From NCBI GenBank assembly GCA_036504075.1, contig DASXVX010000055.1:124001-188000 (forward strand): 64,000 bases of DNA. Direction: 5' to 3'. This DNA is from DASXVX01 sp036504075 (GTDB lineage Bacteria; Bacillota; Sulfobacillia; Symbiobacteriales; Symbiobacteriaceae). Numbering within the stretch: position 1 is the first letter of the stretch; each line of letters opens with the position of its first letter. The position numbers and the translations under genes are program-made. A model generated the notes under the pieces. That model was given only the letters and a program-made list of their open reading frames with translations. It was not told the origin of the DNA and did no database searches. Shown one piece after another: positions 7,949-16,043 of the stretch.

Positions 7949-8616
7949 CGGCTCCCCTCCCTTGTCCGTTCTCTAAAGAATGTCGCAGCGTCTCACCGGA
8001 CCCCTTTCCCCCATCCTGCTCAAGGAATGGATCCCGAGCGCGTCGCGGCGTAGGCCCCATTCCGCCCTCGTTACCCCGGTGTGCAGCATATTCACAGAAG
8101 AGACATCCTTTTATTGGCCACTGTGGTTCCTCCCCGTGGGTGTACTTGCCAGGTTTCACCACGCTAGCAGTGCCCACGGTGGCCATAATTCATAGCCGCC
8201 GCTCGAATTTACACCACGTGCTGGGACTCAGGTAGCCAACTTTTTTGCTGTGCTCCTCTAAACCATAGCGTGGTCGGCTTGGAAGAACCAGTCTGCAACA
8301 TTCGCGATTTACGTGCTATAATGAAAGTAGAAGGCGAGTACTGAACGTGGCCATTTCACTTCGTACTTTGTTAGTTGAGACCGGTTGCGTCCGCTACCGT
8401 CAAGATTCCCACGACCAGGCCGCGTCGTTCCACGAACCACTGGTTTGGCGACGGTCGCGGCCACCCAACCGGACATGGAGCCCGAGCCGGGACCCACTTT
8501 TGGGCCGTACTCGAATACCCGCCCGAGCCGATGCGAAGGCGGCTGCTTGTCTGTGCCACGTTGGCATGAAGCGAGGCAGCCAGGGCAAGACGCCCTGGCT
8601 GCCTCATTTGTATGGC
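7949..8616. other. Intergenic region with a promoter-like site and a strong hairpin
   Basis: About 670 bases without a convincing gene. TATAAT at 8317-8322 with a weak TGCAAC (8294-8299) 17 bases upstream gives a plausible rightward promoter. At 8573-8605 there is a perfect 14-bp hairpin (GAGGCAGCCAGGGC / GCCCTGGCTGCCTC, 5-base loop) without a strong T-run. Between them no frame shows coding bias. The promoter and hairpin could bound a roughly 280-nt non-coding transcript, or the hairpin may terminate the small leftward gene that ends at 8620. Confidence 0.4.
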
Positions 8617-8619
8617 GCT

Positions 8620-8799
8620 TCAGGAACCGCAGGCCGGGGCGGGTGGGGCCGGCCAGAGGTGCGGGTACAGCCTTGGCCGCAACCATCCCGGCGGGAGGGG
8701 AGTGTAGGGCGTCAGCGCCACCAGCCGGCCCTCCCGCCAGCGGGCGGCCCCGGCCTGCAGAATCGAGCCGATTTCAGGCAAGACAAGGGCCGAGGACAT
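8620..8799 (-). CDS. Small hypothetical protein (59 aa)
   Basis: A leftward frame of 59 residues beginning MSSALVLPEIGSILQAGAAR, with a proline-rich C-terminal half. The codons are strongly GC-ending (GCC, CTG, GTG, ACG) as in the genuine genes around it, and GAGGATC lies just before the ATG. The 14-bp hairpin at 8573-8605 begins 14 bases after the stop, in the right place for a terminator. No family was recognised. A further ATG 15 bases upstream is possible. Confidence 0.45.
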   Translation of the reverse strand: MSSALVLPEIGSILQAGAARWREGRLVALTPYTPLPPGWLRPRLYPHLWPAPPAPACGS

Positions 8800-9225
8800 G
8801 ATCCTCGGCTGCATCCATTGACTGCGGAAAGGGACAGTACCCCCTGCTTACATAAGCGGGAACGGCATAACGCACTTGAATCGAAGAATCCCGGCCTTTT
8901 CTTCGGTGACGTAACATTGCGGCGATGCAATGCCATGCACCGGACTGGATATTCATACGGAAGAAGGCAGCCGCCTCCGCTCCATCCAAATCCGTCAACG
9001 CCGATTCCCCACCCGCCTACCGGCTTGTAGATAGAGTGCCCCCGGCCTCTGGTCTGTTACGCGGAACTGTTGGTGCCCCCCCGCCTCTGGTCTGTTTGTT
9101 AGCGAAACTGTAGGTGCCACTGACTGTGACTGGAGGACCACCGGTGACCACGCACCATGTGCTGGTTCCGGTGGCCTTTGTCGAACGTTTGCGTTCTGTT
9201 CGCTCTGGAGTTAGCTGCCAATAAC
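8800..9225. other. Intergenic region, no gene seen
   Basis: About 430 bases with mixed base composition and no frame with convincing codon bias or ribosome binding site. A short near-repeat, roughly GTGCCCCC-GCCTCTGGTCTGTT, occurs twice at about 9038-9060 and 9073-9098. The 3' end leads into the promoter of the TPR gene. Confidence 0.4.
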
Positions 9226-9234
9226 TGGTATAAT
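9226..9234 (+). promoter_or_regulatory. Extended -10 promoter of the TPR-peptide pair
   Basis: TGGTATAAT is a perfect extended -10 element about 30 bases before the TPR gene start. The -35 region is poor, as is common for extended -10 promoters. Confidence 0.55.
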
Positions 9235-9262
9235 CGTAGGCGGATGACTGGGGGCGATGAGC

Positions 9263-10141
9263 ATGGAGCAGACGATCAGCAGAGAGCAGGGGGTGGCCGA
9301 CCTGCACTCCACCTCGGATGAGGCTCGGGTTGCGGCGGCCAAGGGCCTGCTGCAACTCGGCGAGTTTGGTACGCCTGCCGGCACTCATTTGTTGGCGGGT
9401 GCTAAAGCCGCGCTCCGCTTGTGGCGGCTGGCTGACGCAGTCGTTCTGACCTACCATGGTCTAAAGGTGGTACAACCACAGACCATGCTCTGGGCCGACA
9501 TGCTGGCCAATCGCGCCATCGCCTGCGCCCGCCACGGCTTTTACAGCGAGGCGATCTCCGCAGGCGAACAGTTCCTCAAGGCGGTCGAAGCGCTACCGGC
9601 AGCAGCACAGTGGTTGCCATACGTCCATCATGCGATGGGGCTCGCGCACGACTGTCTCCAGCAGTACGCAGATGCGGCATTCCATCACCGTCTGGCGACC
9701 GAACTGCACGTGGACCCAGTAGAGCGAGCCATCGCGGCCAGTGATCTGGCGTACTCGCTGGCCCGCAGCGGGAACGCGGCGGAAGCGGACCGGGTTCTGT
9801 CACAGGTGGCGGATGTGGGCAACCCGTTCGCGTCATTTGTTGTTGCCTGCACCACCACGCTTGTCCGGTACCATCAGAGGCGCCACGCCGAGGCGGTGAC
9901 CGCAGGGAAGGCGGCCACGGCACTGGCAGCGGGGCAGGAGGATGCCTGGGCCGTGCCAGTGGCAGAACTGCACTACTGGATGTCCAAGGCCGTCTGGGAA
10001 CTGGGGGATGGTTTCCACGCTGCGGCCTGGGCGCTACACGCCGCCGTGGTGGCCGAAGAGCGGTTCCAACTGGCGCTCAGCAAGGCTGCGACCGAATGGC
10101 TCGCAGAAATCATGGACAGGGGAGGGATTCGCGATGCGTAA
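9263..10141 (+). CDS. TPR-repeat regulator, Rap-like
   Basis: An all-helical protein of 292 residues built from tetratricopeptide-like repeats, for example NRAIACARHGFYSEAISAGE, MGLAHDCLQQYADAAFHHR and DLAYSLARSGNAAEADRVL. There is no DNA-binding domain, so it looks like a Rap-type protein-binding switch rather than an Rgg/PlcR regulator. GGGGG at 9249-9254 fits ATG 9263 better than ATG 9257. The last 8 bases overlap the start of a small secreted-peptide gene (ATGCGTAA), the classic layout of a Rap receptor and its Phr signal. I infer that the processed peptide returns to the cytoplasm and controls this protein. The downstream target is unknown; the convergent HTH gene is one candidate. Confidence 0.7.
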   Translation: MEQTISREQGVADLHSTSDEARVAAAKGLLQLGEFGTPAGTHLLAGAKAALRLWRLADAVVLTYHGLKVVQPQTMLWADMLANRAIACARHGFYSEAISAGEQFLKAVEALPAAAQWLPYVHHAMGLAHDCLQQYADAAFHHRLATELHVDPVERAIAASDLAYSLARSGNAAEADRVLSQVADVGNPFASFVVACTTTLVRYHQRRHAEAVTAGKAATALAAGQEDAWAVPVAELHYWMSKAVWELGDGFHAAAWALHAAVVAEERFQLALSKAATEWLAEIMDRGGIRDA

Positions 10142-10265
10142 GCTCGTTTTGTTGGCCCTGCTGGTTCTATCGGTCTGTGCGTGGGCAACGACCGCCAGTG
10201 CCGGTTTTGGCGTGCCTGGCCCGACGCCTGATTCGGCCATGACCATGAAGGCAAGCGTGAAATAG
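10134..10265 (+). CDS. Small secreted pre-peptide, Phr-like
   Basis: A 43-residue precursor: a basic start (MRKLV), a hydrophobic core (LLALLVLSVCAWA) and a signal-peptidase-like site TASA followed by about 20 exported residues starting GFGVPGPTPD. GGGGAGGG lies 7 bases before the ATG, which overlaps the stop of the TPR gene. A strong terminator follows at once. Size, export signal and overlap with a TPR gene are what is known of Phr-type signalling peptides; the active peptide would probably be a short C-terminal piece of the exported part. No homolog was recognised by sequence. Confidence 0.65.
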   Translation: MRKLVLLALLVLSVCAWATTASAGFGVPGPTPDSAMTMKASVK

Positions 10266-10278
10266 TCCGGCATACGAC

Positions 10279-10313
10279 AAGCCCTCGGGGGTCATACCCC
10301 CGAGGGCTTTTTT
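10279..10313 (+). terminator. Terminator after the peptide gene
   Basis: A perfect 13-bp stem AAGCCCTCGGGGG / CCCCCGAGGGCTT with a TCATA loop and six T. The stop codon of the convergent HTH gene (10292-10294) lies in the loop. Confidence 0.92.
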
Positions 10314-10675
10314 GCTCGCTTACCGACCAGACAGGCATCGACCAGCATCCGCAGGTCTTCAGGCGCCATTCCATTTTCGATGGCGGTGGAAAGGACCGGC
10401 TCAAAGGCTCTAAATGGGTCCGCCTCGGGCGCTGCGGCAGGCCGACTGAGCAACCAGGCAACTGGCGCTCCGGTGATCTCGCTGATTTGCATGGCCGCAC
10501 TATCCGTCACGTGGACGGCGTCGGCCAGGTAGCCGTCGATGGCATCGGGGCAGTTTTGTCCTCTTCTGCAAGCTGGTTCCCCGCTTTGGCGTGCAATTGT
10601 GGACTGAGAGCCGCGTTTTGGTGCGTTTCGGACCCCAAAGCCCCGGAGTTTCTGCCTCTCCGTCCAGGTTTGCAT
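10292..10675 (-). CDS. Probable HTH (XRE/YdaS-like) DNA-binding protein
   Basis: A 127-residue leftward protein convergent with the peptide gene. The stretch VTDSAAMQISEITGAPVAWLLSRP resembles the last helix of Cro/CI or YdaS DNA-binding domains (usual form ..A.RIEEATG.PVEWLL), followed by an acidic helical tail ending KRAKKPSGV. The N-terminal half, where the recognition helix should be, is poorly conserved (SQSTIARQSG), so the domain could be divergent or damaged. ATG 10675 has AGGG at 8-9 bases; the frame continues upstream without support. Proximity to a Rap-like switch makes it a possible output regulator, which is only context. Confidence 0.4.
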   Translation of the reverse strand: MQTWTERQKLRGFGVRNAPKRGSQSTIARQSGEPACRRGQNCPDAIDGYLADAVHVTDSAAMQISEITGAPVAWLLSRPAAAPEADPFRAFEPVLSTAIENGMAPEDLRMLVDACLVGKRAKKPSGV

Positions 10676-11145
10676 GCGTGAGCCCTGCCAATGGTTGTAA
10701 AAGCGGACGGAGGGGAACCCGCCCGTTTCTGCACGCCAACGGAGGCAACGGCCTGCAAAAATGGACAGCGAGCACCTCCACCCGCCAGGAGCCCGACATG
10801 ACGCCCTTGAATCAGCGCGCACCCTCACCATTCTGCCAGGTTTCTTGTCACCAGTCCGCAGACAACGAGTGTCTGCACGAAGATTGGCGAAGAGCCTGTT
10901 TGCCCATATACCGCCAAAACCTGGAACATTGCTGCCTCTTGTCGAGATACGCTCTTTGCTAAGTGCGAGGAAAGCTGCGTAGCTTGCAGAAGATGAACGA
11001 CGAGTGCTATTCAGAAGTGCCAGCCAGATGATATGTGTTATCGCGTAACTTTTCCAGGTGCCTTGACGTTACATGTCTTGAGGTCAACGACTCAAACAGG
11101 TGCACCCATGATTCACGAGTACAATAGCAGCGGGAGGATTGAGCG
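10676..11145. other. Intergenic region, no gene seen
   Basis: About 470 bases. GC falls toward the right (10.83-11.14 kb) and no frame has coding bias. It includes TACAAT at 11120-11125 as a possible -10 for the lipoprotein gene at 11146, with a weak -35. Confidence 0.4.
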
Positions 11146-11568
11146 ATGAAACGGTATACCTTGTTGTTTGTCGCTTTGCTCATAGCCGGATGTGCTTCCC
11201 AGTCACTAGCGCCGAAGAAAGATGCTGACCCACAGCTCTCCCAGGTACTGTCCGAGAACGCCAAGTTGCAGGAGCAGGTACGGACTCTGGAGAAGGAACG
11301 GGACGAACTGAAGAAGGGCAGCCTCGCCAACGTCGGTGAAATACGGGTCGGAATAGACAAGGCTAAGGAGATAGCCAAGACTACCGCACCGTATATGGAG
11401 GTCAAACAGTCCAGACGAGTCGAGTTCGCTCTAAATAATCCAGGCCGATGGGTAGCCGTTTGGGTTCTCGATCTGGGCAACGAAGAGCGCCCCTATCAGG
11501 GTACTATTATCGTTGATGCCATCACCGGAAAGGTCTTGAATGCCACGAATGCTCCGAGTGGGAATTAG
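11146..11568 (+). CDS. Coiled-coil lipoprotein of unknown function
   Basis: A 140-residue lipoprotein: signal peptide with lipobox LIAGC (Cys16), a coiled-coil segment at about residues 30-62 (LSQVLSENAKLQEQVRTLEK), and a small C-terminal domain ending YQGTIIVDAITGKVLNATN, which resembles the edge of a PepSY-like fold. GGGAGG sits 8 bases before the ATG. Base composition is clearly lower in GC (near 50%) than its neighbours, with codons such as AAA, ATA and TTG, which suggests recent acquisition. It stands alone between long non-coding stretches. Confidence 0.7.
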   Translation: MKRYTLLFVALLIAGCASQSLAPKKDADPQLSQVLSENAKLQEQVRTLEKERDELKKGSLANVGEIRVGIDKAKEIAKTTAPYMEVKQSRRVEFALNNPGRWVAVWVLDLGNEERPYQGTIIVDAITGKVLNATNAPSGN

Positions 11569-11868
11569 CCTCTCACAGATAGGCGTGTCGTAGGAGTGCA
11601 AGGATCGAGCCTTTCGGAATGCAGTCATGTGACGGAGTTCAAAACGCCAATGGCATCCCCCGCTGGCGCTTCTTCTTTCGCTGCGACTAACGTCGATTAT
11701 TAGTCAACATAGGAATCCCGAGGCGCAAGAGGAGCGGTAACCTGCTCCTCTTCTCTGTTGCCGTCCATGAGGCAACATTTCCGGCGCGCAGACCCGAAAC
11801 TTTTTCGATCCGAGTTGAAAGAAAGCCGTGCATCTGCGCGTAATACCAGGTGAAAGGAGGCGAGGGGG
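11569..11868. other. Intergenic region with a hairpin
   Basis: Exactly 300 bases. AAGAGGAGC-GGTAACCT-GCTCCTCTT (11727-11752) forms a 9-bp hairpin with only a short T-run and may be a weak terminator. Downstream, CCGAAAC-TTTTT (about 11800) lies in a suitable place for the -35 of an ECF-type promoter of the sigma gene, but the -10 is not clear. Confidence 0.4.
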
Positions 11869-12429
11869 TTGGACGAACGGGATGCGATCCGGCTGTGCCA
11901 GGGCGGCGACCGGGATGCGTTTGGACCGCTGGTGCAGCGCTACCAGGCCCAGATTCTGGCCTTGTGCCTGCGCATGACCGGCAGTCGTGAAGACGCCGCC
12001 GATGTCGCCCAGCAGGCGTTCGTCCAGGCGTACAAACACCTGGACGGATACGACCCGGAACAGCCCTTCCGCCCCTGGCTCTTCCGGATCGCCACCAACG
12101 AATGCATTGGCTTCCTCCGCCGGTCCGGACGCCACAAAGCGGTCTCCGGCGACGCGGCACTGGAGCAGGTGAGCGACCCGGAAGCCGGCGCCCCGGCGCT
12201 GGTGGAACTGGCGGAGGATCACGAGCAGGTACGCCGGGCGGTCTCAGCGCTGCCACCCCCGTATCGGACCGTCGTCGTCCTCTACTACTTTCAGGAGCTA
12301 GGTTACCAGGACATTGCCGAACAGACCGGCCTGCCGGTGGGGACCATCGGCACACAGCTTTTCCGGGCGAAACAACTGCTCAGGCGGCTATTGACGGAAC
12401 AGGAGGTGATCAGCGGTGCAACATCTTGA
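11869..12429 (+). CDS. ECF-type RNA polymerase sigma factor
   Basis: A sigma factor of 186 residues. Region 2: LVQRYQAQILALCLRMTGSR followed by EDAADVAQQAFVQAYKHLDGY and the RPWLFRIATNECIGFLRR helix; region 4: ALPPPYRTVVVLYYFQELGY and DIAEQTGLPVGTIGTQLFRAK. It starts with TTG at 11869, chosen because AAAGGAGG lies 8 bases upstream and the family begins here (DERDAIRLCQ). The next gene overlaps its end by 14 bases and encodes a zinc-finger anti-sigma factor, the usual arrangement. The third gene, a bactofilin-like membrane protein, is probably part of the same operon and regulon. Confidence 0.92.
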   Translation: MDERDAIRLCQGGDRDAFGPLVQRYQAQILALCLRMTGSREDAADVAQQAFVQAYKHLDGYDPEQPFRPWLFRIATNECIGFLRRSGRHKAVSGDAALEQVSDPEAGAPALVELAEDHEQVRRAVSALPPPYRTVVVLYYFQELGYQDIAEQTGLPVGTIGTQLFRAKQLLRRLLTEQEVISGATS

Positions 12430-12928
12430 ACGCGAAGCGCTCCAACTGTATCTCGCCGGTGCGCTGGACCTGCCGGCGTGTGAGGCCATGGCGCAGCACC
12501 TGGCCGAATGCCCCCGGTGCAGCGACCGGCTGGCCGAACTGGCAGCCGACGATGCCGGCCTCACCGCTGCGCTCTGCCTCAGCGACGCCGAACGGGCCTG
12601 GGTCGAAAGCCAGGACCTGACTGCGCCGGTGCTGCGCCGGATTACGCCCCGGCTTTCCGTGCCGCTCCTGATCGGCTGCGTCATGCTGCTCCCCGGCATC
12701 TGGGCATTTAACCTCATCGTCGGGCTTGGCGCCGGCTGGCTTGCCGGTCAGTCCACCTTCGGTCTGCTGATCAATTTCGGCCGTACCCTCGGGCCGGTGC
12801 TCCTGCGCTTCGCCCTCTGGCTGGCGCAGGGCGGGCTTCTGACCCGGCTCTGGCCGCTGCTCATCCTCGGCGCCGTGCTCGGTTTCTGGTACCTGAATCA
12901 TCAAAAGGAGACGAATGATTATGCGTAA
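12416..12928 (+). CDS. Zinc-finger (zf-HC2) anti-sigma factor
   Basis: A membrane-bound 170-residue inhibitor of the sigma factor encoded just before it. The N-terminal cytoplasmic domain carries the HxxxCxxC motif (QHLAECPRCSDRLAEL, about residues 26-40) of zinc-binding anti-sigma domains. Two to three hydrophobic segments follow (LLIGCVMLLPGIWAFNLIVG and the last 60 residues). The GTG at 12416 has AGGAGGTGATC upstream. It overlaps both neighbours, by 14 bases on the left and by 8 on the right (ATGCGTAA), indicating translational coupling. The signal it responds to is unknown. Confidence 0.88.
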   Translation: MQHLEREALQLYLAGALDLPACEAMAQHLAECPRCSDRLAELAADDAGLTAALCLSDAERAWVESQDLTAPVLRRITPRLSVPLLIGCVMLLPGIWAFNLIVGLGAGWLAGQSTFGLLINFGRTLGPVLLRFALWLAQGGLLTRLWPLLILGAVLGFWYLNHQKETNDYA

Positions 12929-14051
12929 GTTCGGGCTGGGGGTTCTCGTTGCGCTCCTGTTGCTGTTCACGCTGGTGCCTGCGGCCCTGGCCGCCGACCT
13001 GCGGACGGGCTCCCGCCTGGTCGTGGAATCCGGGCAGACCGTCGAGGACGATATCATCTTCTCGGGCGTATCGGTCGTCATCGACGGGGCGGTCCATGGC
13101 GATGTTTTCGCCTTTGCCAATACGGTGACCGTCAACGGCACCATCGACGGCAACCTGTTCGCTTTCGGCGCCAACGTCGATGTGGAGGGCACCGTCACCG
13201 GGACCGTCGTCGCCGGGGCCAACGACGTACTGGTCCACGGGCGGGTGGGCGGCACGCTGGTGACCGGCGGTTCTACCTTGACCCTCGACTCGGCGGGCAG
13301 CGTCGGCCGCAACTGGATTGTCGGCGGCGACCAGGTCATCAGCGCCGGCCATATCGGGTACGGCATGCTGGCGGGGGGCAACCGGCTGACCATTGCGGGG
13401 CAGGTCGACCGGGAAGTGCGGGCCTACGTGAACGATCTCAGCATCGCCGGCGGTGCGGCGGTGGGCGGTCCGGTCGACTACACCAGCAACCGCCAGGCGA
13501 ACATTGCCGCCGGCGCCCGCACCGGGCAGGTGAGCTTTCATCAGTCTCAGGCGCGGACCAACCCCGTGACCCTCCCCAGCCACAGTTCGGCCTGGTTCGT
13601 CGTGCTGAAGTACGTGGGGTTCGTGCTCTGCGGCCTGGTGCTGTTCGCCCTGTTCCCCGGCCTCAAGACCACGTTCCCGCAGGTGATTCGGGAGAAGCCC
13701 TGGCAGGCGCCGCTGGCCGGTTTCCTGAGCCTGCTGGCCGTCCCGGTCGGCGCCGTGATTCTGCTGGCGACGATCGTCGGCATCCCTCTGAGCCTGGTGG
13801 TCATGCTGCTCTTCCCGGTGATGATCTACCTGGGTCAGATTCTCCTTTCCTTTACGGTGGGCCGGCTGGTCGCCGATCGGGTCGGGGAGATGCGGGGCTG
13901 GAACTGGGCGCTCCTGTTCGTGGGCGGTGCGCTGGTCACCACCGTGCTGGTGCAACTGCCGATCGTGGGTGGGATCCTGGCCTTCGCCGGTGTGCTGTAC
14001 GGGCTGGGCGGACTCTACTACACGCTCTTCGACCGGCGGCAGGCGGCCTGA
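12921..14051 (+). CDS. Bactofilin-like polymer-forming domain fused to a membrane domain
   Basis: A 376-residue envelope protein. A signal peptide (LLLLFTLVPAALA) is followed by about 190 residues of short hexapeptide-like beta repeats (SGVSVVIDGAVHGDVFAF, NTVTVNGTIDGNLFAF, and so on), the right-handed beta-helix pattern of bactofilin-type polymer-forming domains. The C-terminal 160 residues form four membrane segments. AGGAG is 10 bases before ATG 12921, which overlaps the anti-sigma stop, so I prefer it to ATG 12915. Unlike classical cytoplasmic bactofilins, the beta-helix here should lie outside the membrane. It probably protects or scaffolds the cell surface under control of the sigma/anti-sigma pair. 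Confidence 0.82.
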   Translation: MRKFGLGVLVALLLLFTLVPAALAADLRTGSRLVVESGQTVEDDIIFSGVSVVIDGAVHGDVFAFANTVTVNGTIDGNLFAFGANVDVEGTVTGTVVAGANDVLVHGRVGGTLVTGGSTLTLDSAGSVGRNWIVGGDQVISAGHIGYGMLAGGNRLTIAGQVDREVRAYVNDLSIAGGAAVGGPVDYTSNRQANIAAGARTGQVSFHQSQARTNPVTLPSHSSAWFVVLKYVGFVLCGLVLFALFPGLKTTFPQVIREKPWQAPLAGFLSLLAVPVGAVILLATIVGIPLSLVVMLLFPVMIYLGQILLSFTVGRLVADRVGEMRGWNWALLFVGGALVTTVLVQLPIVGGILAFAGVLYGLGGLYYTLFDRRQAA

Positions 14052-14065
14052 TCACTCCGAGCGTC

Positions 14066-14105
14066 AACAGCCCCTGCTCAGGCAAACTGAGCGGGGGCTG
14101 TTTTT
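14066..14105 (+). terminator. Terminator of the sigma/bactofilin operon
   Basis: A long hairpin, ACAGCCCCTGCTCAG paired with CTGAGCGGGGGCTGT around GCAAA, is followed by TTTTT. Confidence 0.92.
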
Positions 14106-14747
14106 CATGCGAAGCCGTTGCTTCGGGCGCCCGTCGTACGTGTGGGAATGGGCAACTGGTGGCATTCCGACAGGCAACTGCCCTGCATAGGTCTGCGAGG
14201 TGAGAACGTTCGAGGGGGAAGGTCTCCCCTGTACCCATGGCACATCGGGGCGATGCGGGACCAGGACCCGTCCGATAGCCCGGCCATACGCAGGCATTGC
14301 GGCCGCTGTCCGGACCCCGGAGCCGGGCCATATGGAGCCCCAAGGCCCGCAATGTCCTGCCTGTACGGACCCTGTATGCCCGCCATATGTCCCCAATGTG
14401 TCCCCAATGTCCACCCAATGTGTCCCCAATGTGCCCGCTTTCGCGGCTCGTTCGCGAGACCGAGGCTGGGAAAGCCTGCACCACAAAGCCCTCCGCCATT
14501 GACGGACTATTGCGGTGAGCCCGCGCCATAAAACGAAACGCACCCGGAGCCGGTCGGCTCACGCTCTTCGACCGGCGGCCTGACCGCTGGTCATCGAAAC
14601 GAACGCCAATAGCCCCTGCTCAGCCTAACTGAGTGCGGGCTGCGTTTTCAGGCCCGCTCTCGTTGCACATTGGCTAGAAAAGTCCCTTTATTTCGTGTTA
14701 AATTAATATATACTCAAACATCGTAGGCGCCAGGAGGAGGAGACCGG
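14106..14747. other. Non-coding stretch with tandem repeats, a local duplication and a promoter
   Basis: No gene was found. At 14388-14433 a nine-base unit close to TGTCCCCAA is repeated four to five times. At 14561-14650 there is a diverged copy of the end of the bactofilin gene plus its terminator (14023-14105), and 14527-14560 copies one arm of the terminator at 16035-16068. The last 80 bases are AT-rich (TGTTAAATTAATATATACT) and probably hold the promoter of the gene at 14748. Confidence 0.55.
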
Positions 14748-16015
14748 ATGGCACCAGATGTCGAACCGCCAACACGGCCGCACACCGGCTACGTCCGAAT
14801 TGTGCTGATATCCGCCCTTGTGATCGCAGTGGCAGCCGTAGCTTTTATGGCCATCATGGCCAACGTCGAAGTGCCTGGGCCGGTCGAGCCGGCGCCAAAG
14901 TTGCCCGTGGTCGACGAATTCATTGCCCGCCAGGCCCGGACCGACAAAGGGTGGCAGCGGGCTGAACAACTGGGCCTGTTTCAGGCGGTACTGACGCAGC
15001 GATCGGACAAAGGATATACATTTAGCGTGCAACGTATATTGGCCGATCCAACCCAGACCGTGTCTACACCGTCGAAGGAAAGGATCCCCACGTGGCCAAC
15101 CTTGATTGGGGGCGCTCCAATTTCAATGGCGAGAACTTGGGTGGCGGGACTCACCGAAGCGAGATCATCGACGGCGTCATGGTCGGGGCTTATGTACTTG
15201 CACCGCTGCCGGCAGAAACGGGAGAGATTCAGCTCGCTGTGCGCCGCATCGGTCCGGTCAGCGGTCACTGGGATTTGCACTTTCCGGCCTCCCGGGCCGC
15301 TCTGACCGCCCAGACCCAAGTCGTCCTGGTGAGCCGCAGCTTCGACGTGCCGGGCGGAGTGCTGACCATCAAGCGTCTCCTGCTGTCCCCATTCGAGACG
15401 CAGGTCGAAGTCGAGGTGGCGCATCAGGACCAGTCTCCGAGTCTAAATTTGCCTGAATTATCCATCGCGACTGCGAATGGTCCGGTTAAAGGAAAGGGTG
15501 GTTCCGGGCGGAGTTCCCGATCGGGCGACGTTCTTGTGGAGTCCATCCGCATGCTGTTTGATCCCCTGGACCGTTACCCCGCCAGCGTGACCTTACGACT
15601 GGGTGGAATGGTCTTCCGTTCAGGCGAAACCCGTGTCCCGCTTTCCGGCCCTCGGGTCGCTGTCACTTCATACGGAAACACAATCACGGTTGAAGCGCTG
15701 GAGAACACGGGTCAAAACGGGCGGGCTACGCTCCGTGAAGAAAGCGACTCGCATGACGCATGGTGGCAGGACTTTTCTTCCTGGCAGGTACTCGATGACG
15801 CAGGTCAACTCCATCCGGCTCAACCGCCCCAGGAGCAGAGCAGTACCATGGAAGCCGTTCGGCTTCAACCTGGAAAGAGCACTGTCGCGATTAATCAGCA
15901 ACGCGTGGGGTGGACGCTGCCGCGTGGCCGAACGGCGGTGGCGCTGGTCAACCATGGGTACTGGGAGCATGTCGAAAACCTGGGCGAGGTGACGATTGAG
16001 CTCCCGCAGCGGTGA
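14748..16015 (+). pseudogene. DUF4179-like anti-sigma-type membrane protein, frameshifted
   Basis: A single-pass membrane protein with an extracytoplasmic domain like the DUF4179/DUF5643 proteins that accompany ECF sigma factors. Frame one (from ATG 14748, after CAGGAGGAGG) gives the membrane segment VRIVLISALVIAVAAVAFM and then GYTFSVQRILADPTQT. At about 15060 the homologous reading continues in another frame as VYTVEGKDPHVANLDWGRSN and runs to the stop at 16015. ACC-GT-GTC-TAC at the junction is best explained by loss of one base from ACC-GTN-GTC-TAC. Both halves keep normal codon bias, so the damage is recent or a sequencing error. A strong terminator follows. Confidence 0.75.
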
Positions 16016-16043
16016 CGTCCCGGTTGTGTCGGGCCACAAAACG

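Noticed and set aside
7949..8060. Rifamycin-associated element upstream of rph
   Set aside because: I looked for the GC-rich inverted repeat reported for rifamycin-responsive genes and did not find a convincing match; this does not exclude a divergent form.
8347..9030. A 227-codon rightward open frame
   Set aside because: Composition is erratic and Pro/Arg-rich, codon bias is absent, and it crosses the perfect hairpin at 8573-8605. It is not a credible protein.
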